Position numbers and translations under genes: made by a program
The notes under the pieces: model-generated
The model's database searches: none
Seen by the model: the letters and a program-made list of their open reading frames with translations, nothing else
Told to the model about the DNA's origin: nothing
Source: Caldithrix sp.
Lineage (GTDB): Bacteria > Zhuqueibacterota > Zhuqueibacteria > Thermofontimicrobiales > Sulfurfontimicrobiaceae
Length of the DNA: 32,400 nucleotides
Assembly: GCA_020722815.1 (NCBI GenBank)
Contig: DYKB01000010.1
Span: 1-32,400, forward strand
Direction: 5' to 3'
Part shown: positions 1-7,454 of the stretch, in pieces
How the letters are laid out: every line of letters begins with the position of its first letter
How positions within the stretch are numbered: position 1 is the stretch's first letter

Positions 1-47
1 CAAGAAAAAAATTACTCCACCCCAAAAAATTTATGCGTAACGATTAG

Positions 48-97
48 CTCCCCCATGGGGAGTGGAAATAGCAACGCCCTCTCCCTTTGGGAGAGGG
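48..97. repeat. Two adjacent short palindromes, possible terminator of the PP2C gene
   Basis: Two perfect inverted repeats are visible. CTCCCC (48-53) pairs with GGGGAG (57-62) over a 3-nt loop, and CCCTCTCCC (77-85) pairs with GGGAGAGGG (89-97) over TTT. The second, followed by TTGGGGTGAGGGT, resembles a palindrome I recall as scattered through intergenic DNA of many bacteria. Both lie just downstream of the minus-strand phosphatase gene and could stop transcription, but neither is followed by a good T-run on that strand, so terminator function is only inferred. The first 171 bases show no other gene. Confidence 0.5.
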
Positions 98-171
98 TTG
101 GGGTGAGGGTCTCTAGTGCAGCTTAATGACGATTTAAGCGATATACTAAAAAGTGTACGGCAACAAAATCA

Positions 172-1977
172 TTATTCCACTTTAATGATCACAACACTAA
201 TATTATCTCTGCCACCATGTTGATTGGCCAATTCAATCAATTTTGAACAGGCCACCTGCGGTGATTCTGCTGTATTTAAAATCTCAATTATCTCATCCTC
301 AGAAACCAATTCCCAAAGCCCATCCGAACAGAGCAGCAGGCTGTCACCGGATGTCAATGGCTGGGTAAATAAATAGGGCATTTCATATTTTTCCGCCATA
401 AACTGCAGATTTTTTTCCAGATCCTTTTCGCCCAGACAACGCAAAATCTGATTCCGCTGCGGATGCTGCCTGATTTCTGCATAATCAATCCGTTTCTGCT
501 TATAAAACAGATACACCAGCGAATGATCTTCTGTCAATTGATGTAGTTGATTTCCGTTAAAATAGTACGCCCGCGTATCGCCAACATTGACAATATAGGC
601 CGTTTCACCAATAACCAGCGCCGCTGTGATGGTGGTTCCCATATCACTTTCTTTGGCACGGGCAATCTGATAGACCTTTTCATTCGCCGCCAAAATTGCA
701 TCAAACATAATTTTACGGATCGAAAAATCAGTCAATTGGCCAAAGTTCATTTCGGAATTTGAAAGAAATAAATCGCGATTAATTTGATTCGCCACAATTT
801 CAATGGCAATTTTGCTGGCAATCTCGCCATTTTGATGCCCTCCCATGCCGTCCGCTACCAGACCAAGCGTCACGGGAATGGGTGAATTCGCCGAAAATTG
901 TGAAAATTGATACGTCGCCACGCTATCCTCATTCAAACTGCGAATCAGGCCCGTATGTGTCGCTTTTCCGGATAATAATGTAACTTTTTCGGCTGGCGGA
1001 TTATTCATTTTCAAACCTTCCGGATGAACGGGCGGCTGGATCGAATGCTGTTTCAATGATTGAAATTCCTCAAGCAACGCTTTTAAAGTGATTATTTTTC
1101 CTGAAATGGTTTCCAGCAGTAAATCGCGAATGACGGAAACCAGGCCTTTACCCGTTTTTGAAGTTAAGTTGAGACGCGTCAGCTTCAGGAGCATCCGGCA
1201 AAATTTGACCAGATCACGCCGCTGTTGCAGTTGAATCCGCCGGCTGTTCGTGGAAGAAAGCTGATGAAATTTACATTTAGTAAAACCAGCGAATTGCGGG
1301 CCATCAGGTCGTAAAAATATCGATTCCAGCGTCAGTTCGGGCTGAAAAACTCCATTGGCATGAAGATAACTTAACGCCTCACCCAGTACCAGCGACCAAT
1401 TCAGCAGGCTCACCGGATTAATTCGGGAAATATCCGCCAGCGTTTGGCCACCCCATTGCGTGGAGATGACATAAAACCTGCCTTCATATTGAAAGCGTTC
1501 AAAAATTGCTAAAATACCTTCATTTCGAATTTCACGTAAAATTAATTCTTTATAGGGATTGGTGCTGTGGCGATCACTTTCGATCATTAAAAAATGATTA
1601 TGCAGCAAATCCTGACCGCATCGGGGACAAAAGTCCTGCATATCGACTTTTATGCCACAATAGCCACACCAGAGCGCGGATGCCAGCAGGTCTTTAACCA
1701 GATAAAAATTCATTCCCGCCCGGGAATGTATTAATTTCTCGATAGCATAGCGTTGATTGATTAAGCGTTGAATAGATAAATTGGCCGTTGAAATTTTGTT
1801 ATTTGCAGGATGTGAAGATTCCAGATCGGGAACTATTTCCATCAGTTCCTGCCGATTAACCAACGTGGTAACCGAAACAGGAGTGAATTGGTTTTGCCTT
1901 GCCAGCGGGAATTCTTCAGCATAATGAAGCTGCAATGTTGGCTGCAGGGGTTCAGTTTTCGAATCAGAATGACTCAT
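172..1977 (-). CDS. Pseudokinase-zinc ribbon-PP2C protein phosphatase fusion
   Basis: A 601-residue cytoplasmic protein with no signal peptide. Residues about 335-601 form a PPM/PP2C Ser/Thr phosphatase: VADGMGGHQNGE (374-385), NVGDTRA (464-470), LTEDHS, LLLCSDGLW (547-555) and GGRDNIS (588-594). This keeps the metal-binding Asp376, Asp551 and Asp591. Residues about 70-310 resemble a protein kinase fold but look catalytically dead: no glycine loop, QPEL (212-215) where HRDLKPEN is expected, and AGFT (230-233) in place of DFG. A CxxC-x9-CxxC zinc ribbon (Cys104, 107, 117, 120) is inserted in the N-lobe. The likely role is dephosphorylation of Ser/Thr phosphoproteins, with the pseudokinase binding a partner or ligand; that part is inference. 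It is separated from the upstream LysM gene by a terminator-like hairpin, so it is probably transcribed on its own. Confidence 0.93.
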   Translation of the reverse strand: MSHSDSKTEPLQPTLQLHYAEEFPLARQNQFTPVSVTTLVNRQELMEIVPDLESSHPANNKISTANLSIQRLINQRYAIEKLIHSRAGMNFYLVKDLLASALWCGYCGIKVDMQDFCPRCGQDLLHNHFLMIESDRHSTNPYKELILREIRNEGILAIFERFQYEGRFYVISTQWGGQTLADISRINPVSLLNWSLVLGEALSYLHANGVFQPELTLESIFLRPDGPQFAGFTKCKFHQLSSTNSRRIQLQQRRDLVKFCRMLLKLTRLNLTSKTGKGLVSVIRDLLLETISGKIITLKALLEEFQSLKQHSIQPPVHPEGLKMNNPPAEKVTLLSGKATHTGLIRSLNEDSVATYQFSQFSANSPIPVTLGLVADGMGGHQNGEIASKIAIEIVANQINRDLFLSNSEMNFGQLTDFSIRKIMFDAILAANEKVYQIARAKESDMGTTITAALVIGETAYIVNVGDTRAYYFNGNQLHQLTEDHSLVYLFYKQKRIDYAEIRQHPQRNQILRCLGEKDLEKNLQFMAEKYEMPYLFTQPLTSGDSLLLCSDGLWELVSEDEIIEILNTAESPQVACSKLIELANQHGGRDNISVVIIKVE

Positions 1978-2165
1978 TTTTTATCTCACTTTCCTCAGTA
2001 ATCGGTTCATTGTTCAGGGTGTAAATGAAACGCCGGACTGTCATTGCGAGGCGTTTTTTGCCGAAGCAATCTCCTGTGTTACGAAAAATGGCTTCGCGCT
2101 GATATTGATGATAATTCAATATAATATTACTGCTATCTCATTCATTTCCCCCAGCCTCATTCGCC
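1978..2165. repeat. Intergenic region with GTCATTGCGAGG-type dispersed palindrome (2039-2073)
   Basis: The upstream region of the phosphatase gene contains a sequence beginning TGTCATTGCGAGGCG and ending GAAGCAATCTC. ATTGC (2043-2047) pairs with GCAAT (2066-2070), and inside it GGC (2050-2052) pairs with GCC (2060-2062) around a T-rich loop. Very similar elements are known as dispersed repeats in many unrelated bacterial genomes. Its position between a terminator and a start codon means it may lie in the phosphatase leader. No clear promoter was identified. Confidence 0.55.
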
Positions 2166-2207
2166 GATAAAACAACCACCTCGCCAGTAATCCAGTGACG
2201 AGGTGGT
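2166..2207 (-). terminator. Rho-independent terminator of the LysM gene
   Basis: Read on the minus strand, ACCACCTCG (2207-2199) and CGAGGTGGT (2183-2175) form a perfect 9-bp GC-rich stem with a 15-nt loop, followed at once by TGTTTTAT. It begins about 45 nt after the LysM stop codon and precedes the phosphatase gene. Confidence 0.7.
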
Positions 2208-2250
2208 GCAGTTGGGAATTGAGGTTCAATGTCTTTTTCAATCTCGGGAG

Positions 2251-2895
2251 TTACAAGTACTTTCTTTCACCACGATTTTTGATATAATTCTGATAATCCG
2301 GTTCAGACTCCGTTTCAGTTTTCGTGGTTTGCTGCTTTTTCTCATTTCGTTTATATGAAGCCACCAAAGTTGTGGCCGTACCAATAATAAGTCCGCCAAA
2401 GCCACCGATGACAAAGGGCCAGACGGCCTTCGTCTGCTTTTCGGGTGACCCGGCTTCCACCAGCGCGGTTTGGTCAGTTAAAGAATCCGTCCCGGTATTC
2501 GCCACCATAACTGAATCAGTGCCAGCAGTTCCAGAAGCCAGATTTTCTGTCGTCTTTAAATTCCTGCCAGCATAAAGTTCCTTTTCAGCCTCCACCAGCG
2601 TATTGACCCGTGACAGACTATGCGCGCGGTGCAATTTTTCCATGACGGCTTGACTGGGAATCAATACCGTTTCACCTGGATATACCATATCCGAATCCGG
2701 AGCCCGATTAATCAAAGCCAGTTCATGCCAGTACTTCGCCGTCCCATAATATTGTAAAGAAATCTTACTTAAATATTCACCCTGTAAAACCTGATGCACT
2801 GTCGGCTCCTGCACAAACGCATACTTAATCGCATTCGGTGCCGCAAACGCCAGCAGGCTAATCACCGCTAAAAATAATACAATTAATCTCTTCAT
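2251..2895 (-). CDS. LysM-domain membrane protein
   Basis: A 214-residue protein starting at MKRLIVLF. This start is chosen over one eight codons upstream because AAGGAGG lies just before it and because it gives a clean signal peptide (residues 1-20). Residues about 33-80 form one LysM domain (HQVLQGEYLSKISLQYYGTA, ending YPGETVLIP), the fold that binds peptidoglycan glycans. A Thr/Ser/Ala-rich linker follows (about 112-155), then a transmembrane helix at 158-180 (VWPFVIGGFGGLIIG) and a charged tail with KKQQTTKTETESEPD. The arrangement suggests a cell-wall-reading protein anchored in a membrane by its C-terminus, with a short cytoplasmic tail. A terminator follows at 2166-2207. Partner proteins are unknown; the neighbouring phosphatase is only a possibility. 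Confidence 0.9.
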   Translation of the reverse strand: MKRLIVLFLAVISLLAFAAPNAIKYAFVQEPTVHQVLQGEYLSKISLQYYGTAKYWHELALINRAPDSDMVYPGETVLIPSQAVMEKLHRAHSLSRVNTLVEAEKELYAGRNLKTTENLASGTAGTDSVMVANTGTDSLTDQTALVEAGSPEKQTKAVWPFVIGGFGGLIIGTATTLVASYKRNEKKQQTTKTETESEPDYQNYIKNRGERKYL

Positions 2896-3411
2896 AAAGT
2901 CCTCCTTCAGACCTGTCATCTTTAGTGAATGTATCTTCAGTCGATAAAACTTTCTTCATATTGATTATTTTTTGTTAATTTTGTTCAGGAGTTATACAAA
3001 GGGAGTGCCAGAAATTTTGTATATCACCTAACTAATTGTAATTATAATATTTATCAGATTAATAATTTGAAATAAAAAATGGGGAATAGGTGGTGGGGGA
3101 GTGTAAAAAGGAATGGTGGTTAATGAGGTTTGGAGAATATAGTAATGTTTAATTAATTGAAATTTAAGGGGTTAATGGATTTTTATCTGATTGAATGAGG
3201 GAGTGTAAAATTTACATGGGTAATTTTTAGGATTTCATTGGAATATTCTTCCGAAAGAAATTTTCGCATATTAATTTAAAAGCCGCCTGCTTTCCAGAAT
3301 TTGCTGCTACATGAGTATTTAATATGGAAACTGGAAATCGTTTATGACAAGATAGTACATTCATTAGTTGATTTAGAGATGTTTGTAGGTTAGTCGACGG
3401 GATATTTGAAA
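2896..3411. promoter_or_regulatory. Upstream region of the LysM gene: GGGAGTG direct repeats and a weak sigma-54-like site
   Basis: About 500 bases without a gene. GGGAGTGTAAAA occurs exactly twice (3097-3108 and 3199-3210), and its first seven bases occur again at 3001-3007, giving spacings of 96 and 102 bp. On the minus strand, the site at 2995-3010 reads TGGCACTCCCTTTGTA. This matches the sigma-54 consensus TGGCACR-N4-TTGCW except at the R position and at the C of the -12 element. It lies about 100 bp upstream of the LysM start. The promoter role is inferred and weak; the direct repeats are seen directly. Confidence 0.35.
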
Positions 3412-4611
3412 TTATGATTGGGCTTTGACATAATTTTCTCTCAGTAGTTTAACATTTCGCTGAATCGATAACATCACCAAAAAAAGAGCGATAAAGGCAA
3501 TAAAGATAATACTTCCCCCTATTAATTTCCAGGCCAGATTACGATATTCTGCCTTGCTCTGTTTTTTAGAAGCCAAAATTTGTTCGGCTTTTGCCAATTC
3601 AGCTTCATATTCAGAATTTAATGCATTTATCTGATACTCACGCGCCTGATTCTTATTTAAGAATAAATCATAGTAACTTGCGAGAGCCATTGGTTGTTCC
3701 TCAACCTGAAAGGATGGGAGCAATTCAATAAACAAATTTGTCGGTTCCTGCTGGCGAGATAATTCTTTAAACTCACGATAATAGTATCGAGTAAGAACAT
3801 CCAATATTGATTTTCTGGTAGCTGGATCAAATTTGGGCAGGATTTGGTTTGCATATTCAATGAATGGCCGTCCATCATTCGGATTTTTTTTCTTGAAATT
3901 GACCAAATCTCTTAAATAATCAATTTTCTCGGTGGAAAAAAGAGCTACCGAGGACTTTAAGAGATTCAAACATGAAAGCGTCGAAGGAACATCTTCTTCT
4001 GCCGATTCGATTAAATTCGCCAGAACCATGTACCGCAAATCAACCGGGAACGGAGATAAAAAAGACAAATAACTGTCTAATATCTGTTTTTTAGATTCAA
4101 ACGAACTTGCATTTGCCTTCCGGAAGCCCCGCTTTAACTGGTCAGCTATCCCCACGCGATCAACAACCCAACGATTTTCGTACCAGCCTCTTTCCCAATG
4201 CCCCCGACTTTCCCAGGCAAACTTATCTGGGGGTAATAAAACTTTTAAACTGTCTAACACTAGCTGATATGCCTTTTCAGTCGGATCGACTTGTGGTTCA
4301 GCAATCATTGGCGGTATCGGTTCCGGGACGACTGGAACAGGAGTCGTAGAAAGATCTGCTGTTTTGGCTGTGGGGGTTACCATGGTGGGTGGTGCAATTT
4401 GTAACTTAATCTCATCGGCGGTTACTTTTACTGGTTCAGGAAAGTCAGGTTTATCGACGCCAGGCTTTAAACTGGGCGTAATTCCCCATAAAAAAATGAG
4501 TAGGCCCCCGATTAAAGCCAATGCAGCCAGACCAATAAGAAAATGCCAAAAGAAGTGGGATGTTTTAAAATAAAATTTTTCTTCGAAATTTTCCAGAAAT
4601 GATAATTTCAT
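3412..4611 (-). CDS. Two-TM membrane protein of unknown function
   Basis: A 399-residue protein starting at MKLSFLENFEEK. The start is placed here because GGGAGG precedes it, whereas the longer frame (to 4692) would overlap the upstream lipoprotein gene. A transmembrane helix at 22-44 (FWHFLIGLAALALIGGLLIF) is followed by a Pro/Thr/Val-rich stretch (about 45-110), a helical domain (about 112-330), a short charged coiled coil (about 330-355) and a second TM helix at 361-381 with a basic C-terminal tail. Both ends are predicted cytoplasmic with the middle domain outside. No family was recognised. It is the last gene of a three-gene unit, 49 bp after the lipoprotein gene, so it probably works with the lipoprotein and the beta-helix-FKBP protein at the envelope. 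Confidence 0.85.
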   Translation of the reverse strand: MKLSFLENFEEKFYFKTSHFFWHFLIGLAALALIGGLLIFLWGITPSLKPGVDKPDFPEPVKVTADEIKLQIAPPTMVTPTAKTADLSTTPVPVVPEPIPPMIAEPQVDPTEKAYQLVLDSLKVLLPPDKFAWESRGHWERGWYENRWVVDRVGIADQLKRGFRKANASSFESKKQILDSYLSFLSPFPVDLRYMVLANLIESAEEDVPSTLSCLNLLKSSVALFSTEKIDYLRDLVNFKKKNPNDGRPFIEYANQILPKFDPATRKSILDVLTRYYYREFKELSRQQEPTNLFIELLPSFQVEEQPMALASYYDLFLNKNQAREYQINALNSEYEAELAKAEQILASKKQSKAEYRNLAWKLIGGSIIFIAFIALFLVMLSIQRNVKLLRENYVKAQS

Positions 4612-4660
4612 AAGGTGCCTCCCTTGATTTTTAAAAGAAATAATGTGAATTAAAATATGA

Positions 4661-5302
4661 CTAATTGTGCTCAATAATACGCCAAATACCATTCAGATTT
4701 AATATCTTTTCGACTTCAATCTCATGTGTCTCTGTCGGGGTTACATTCACGACAATGTAATTATTTCGCAAAAATGCAATAAACTGCCCGATAGGTCGAT
4801 TGGTGCCCGTTTTAAAACCAGCGTAAGTGAGACGTCGGAAAATATTTTTAATGAATTTATTAATTTTCTCCTGCTCTTCTTTATCCACATTTTGAATTTT
4901 AAGATGCAGACTTTCTTTTTGCTTTTCGCTCATTGATGGTGACTCCTCAAATTGCCGGTGAAACTGATACAATTTTCGTTGATAGCGACTCTCCAGTGAA
5001 TCAAGTTCAATTTTTTCTTTCCTTGTTGCCAATTTTATAAAGAGTTCCTGCACCTCGTCATTAAAATCCCCTCTAAATCTTTCTTCGTCAGTATATTCGA
5101 CTGGTAGATTCGTATATTGCCGATATAAGGCTTCATCTTCGGCTTTAAATCGATATTGAAGGGCACCGTTAATGTCAACATTTTTTATGAATTTAAAATA
5201 AGCCCTAGCAAATTGATCGGCAGTTTGAGATTTTTTGGAATTATCGCAATTTACCACTATTATAAAAATTAATAAGTTAAATATAACTAATTTGTTATGC
5301 AT
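4661..5302 (-). CDS. Small putative lipoprotein
   Basis: A 213-residue protein starting MHNKLVIFNLL, with AAGGAG just upstream. A short hydrophobic leader ends in IIVVNC, with Cys19 as the likely lipidation site; Asn at -1 is unusual, so lipoprotein status is probable but not certain. The mature part is charged and largely helical (RKEKIELDSLESRYQRK and similar), ending in a small beta-rich segment (NYIVVNVTPTETHEIEVEK) that resembles the DUF4878/NTF2-like folds often seen in envelope lipoproteins; that resemblance is tentative. It starts only 23 bp after the stop of the beta-helix-FKBP gene and is followed closely by the two-TM protein gene, so the three are probably cotranscribed. Confidence 0.82.
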   Translation of the reverse strand: MHNKLVIFNLLIFIIVVNCDNSKKSQTADQFARAYFKFIKNVDINGALQYRFKAEDEALYRQYTNLPVEYTDEERFRGDFNDEVQELFIKLATRKEKIELDSLESRYQRKLYQFHRQFEESPSMSEKQKESLHLKIQNVDKEEQEKINKFIKNIFRRLTYAGFKTGTNRPIGQFIAFLRNNYIVVNVTPTETHEIEVEKILNLNGIWRIIEHN

Positions 5303-5325
5303 TGATAATTCTCCTTATTCAAAAT

Positions 5326-7365
5326 TTAATTACTAATGCTCAACAACTCAATTTCTGCAATTATCATCAAATTCGGTGGAATTTCACAAATAAGTCGCGA
5401 ATTCAAACAGAGTTCCGGTGGGATAATTAATTTTCGTTTTCCGCCCACTTTCATGCCCATCAATCCTTCATCAAATCCTTTGTTCACGCGTCCATAACCG
5501 ACAATGAAAACCAGTGAATGTCCATCCTTTTGCGAACTGCCGATTTCGGTGCCATCTTCTTTCCAGAGATGGTAGTTTACTTCGACGCGGTCGATTTTTT
5601 GAACGATGCGGCCGGTGCCTTCGACCTGATCAATATATTTGAGGCCGGATTCGGTCTGGATAAATTCTACGGGAGGATTGTCTGAAGTCGTCACAGATTC
5701 GGATGTTTTGATAGCTTCGATTGATTTTTGACTGTCCGAATTAGTAGCAATTAAGGCTGGTGTGGCCACTGATTCTCGATTTCCGGTTTTGCCAGCATAT
5801 TTTTCAACCAGTTGATGTACATCTTCCATGAGTTTTTTAGCCGCCGGAATCATTGCAACGACCTGCTCATTTGAAATAACAATTTCTTCATTCAAAATTG
5901 GTTGAATAGTGACTTTTCCAAATTCGTTATTGACATAATAATCGGAGATTTTATTCAACAACTCATCGGGATTCGTTATTTTCCAATAATTGCTATCAAT
6001 GGTAACATCATATTTAGAATTCAGGAGAAAATTGTAGCGTTCATTATCATAAATTGAATTAAATTTGCATTCCCCTTGACAAAAATCAATGCCAATTGAA
6101 TTATTTATCAGTTTGTTGTATTTTACAAAAGCATAGGAAGGAGCTTGGATACCGGTTCCTGTTTGTGTGACGATATTATTAAAAATTTTACATTCCAGAT
6201 CGCCGGTAATTCCATCGCGTGTAACATTATCGACCCGATTATTAAGACTGCCCTTAGCGGCGAAAATGCCATTATTTTTAATGTTGCACACCTGATTTTG
6301 TATAGCATAGGATTTTGTTCGAATTGCGATGTCTTCACCCGGGAATTCTGGTGTTACATCATATCGCTTTATAGCCAGCACATCGAAATAGTGAACTGAA
6401 TTTAGAATAGCGGCTTTATCGCATTCAATCCCAACACCCCAACCTTTAAAATTAATAATTCGATTTCCAATACACCGACCTTCGGCTTGAATACCACAGC
6501 CGTAATTCTCCCGAACTGCAAAGTTCTCGATGTTATTTCCATAAGCATGATTTGGGGTTTCAATACCGATGGTTTGGCTGCCCTGAATATTTTTAATTTC
6601 ATTTTCAATGGCATTACCAGCACTAAATATGATGGCAGATTTCAGGGTCATATTGCCTTTAATGGTAATTTGTGATACTTTATTAGCAATCGCATCACCA
6701 TAACAATCCAGAATATTTACTGCGCGTGACGTAAAAATTTCTGTAATTGTGTTATTAATTGCATCACCCGAACAGGCAATCCCGCCGCCATTAAAATTAT
6801 GCTGGACAAGGTTATGCTCAACCGCCCCAGCCGTGTAAATACCATAACGTGATTGAAATTTTTGAATAATACACTGACGAATTATTGGTTTGGTATCATG
6901 GGCATTGACCAGCGCCTCACAGCCAACCTCCTTAATATCCGCACAACCACCATTCTCAATTATGACATATTCGAGAATGGAGCCTTTTAAATAATTTTTC
7001 TTTTCATCCAAAATTCCTGCTGGACTGGATGGCTTAAAAAGGATGCCGCGCCAAAGGTTTCCTGGTGAATAAATTTTTGATAAACAGGTCAATAAAATTT
7101 TTTGTTCAGGAGTTCCACGAGCGATTAATTCACCATAAATAATGAATGCAGTCTTGGGAGAAAATTGGATTTCAACACCAGGTTCCAGCGTTAAAGTTAC
7201 CCCATCCATGAGAATAATGTCAGCATTCACGAAATACGGGCTTTCAGCTTTGGTCCAGGTCCGGGAGGTCGAGATACGGCCGGAGATGTCGGTGGGGAAA
7301 GAATTTGAAATCGTTACCAGCAAAAAGATGATAATACTCAGCTTTAAAATGGCCTGTCTTTTCAT
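5326..7365 (-). CDS. Secreted right-handed beta-helix protein with C-terminal FKBP-type domain
   Basis: A 679-residue protein with a signal peptide (1-23, MKRQAILKLSIIIFLLVTIS). Residues about 28-110 carry the start of a parallel beta-helix (GVTLTLEPGVEIQFS, then ARGTPEQKILLTC). Residues about 110-490 have the N-, G- and I-rich short strands of successive helix turns. After a linker, residues 572-677 form an FKBP domain: GLKYIDQVEGTG, VNYHLWKEDGTE, NKGFDEGLMGMKVGGKRKL and IPPNLMII. Compared with FKBP12, several active-site positions look changed: Phe36-Asp37 to Ile-Gly, Ile56 to Asn, Trp59 to Phe, the Tyr82 motif lost, and Phe99 to Ala. The domain may therefore bind or chaperone rather than isomerise prolines. 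It is the first gene of a three-gene unit. The fusion is unusual; each half is confidently recognised. Confidence 0.9.
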   Translation of the reverse strand: MKRQAILKLSIIIFLLVTISNSFPTDISGRISTSRTWTKAESPYFVNADIILMDGVTLTLEPGVEIQFSPKTAFIIYGELIARGTPEQKILLTCLSKIYSPGNLWRGILFKPSSPAGILDEKKNYLKGSILEYVIIENGGCADIKEVGCEALVNAHDTKPIIRQCIIQKFQSRYGIYTAGAVEHNLVQHNFNGGGIACSGDAINNTITEIFTSRAVNILDCYGDAIANKVSQITIKGNMTLKSAIIFSAGNAIENEIKNIQGSQTIGIETPNHAYGNNIENFAVRENYGCGIQAEGRCIGNRIINFKGWGVGIECDKAAILNSVHYFDVLAIKRYDVTPEFPGEDIAIRTKSYAIQNQVCNIKNNGIFAAKGSLNNRVDNVTRDGITGDLECKIFNNIVTQTGTGIQAPSYAFVKYNKLINNSIGIDFCQGECKFNSIYDNERYNFLLNSKYDVTIDSNYWKITNPDELLNKISDYYVNNEFGKVTIQPILNEEIVISNEQVVAMIPAAKKLMEDVHQLVEKYAGKTGNRESVATPALIATNSDSQKSIEAIKTSESVTTSDNPPVEFIQTESGLKYIDQVEGTGRIVQKIDRVEVNYHLWKEDGTEIGSSQKDGHSLVFIVGYGRVNKGFDEGLMGMKVGGKRKLIIPPELCLNSRLICEIPPNLMIIAEIELLSISN

Positions 7366-7402
7366 AACAAATCACCTTTTTATTACAAACCAAGTTAACT
7401 GT

Positions 7403-7440
7403 CTCAATTCGCCTGAATAGTTAATCTCAGGCGAACTGAG
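7403..7440 (-). terminator. Hairpin between the C39/T9SS gene and the beta-helix-FKBP gene
   Basis: TTCGCCTGA (7408-7416) and TCAGGCGAA (7427-7435) form a perfect 9-bp stem with a 10-nt loop, extended after one mismatch by CTCA (7403-7406) with TGAG (7437-7440). It lies in the 89-bp gap after the C39/T9SS stop codon. There is no strong T-run on the minus strand, so it may be a partial terminator, a processing site or an mRNA stabiliser. Confidence 0.5.
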
Positions 7441-7454
7441 AGAGTTTTTAATCT

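Noticed and set aside
3412..4692. Longer frame for the two-TM protein
   Set aside because: It would overlap the lipoprotein gene by 32 bp; GGGAGG before the ATG at 4611 supports the shorter form.
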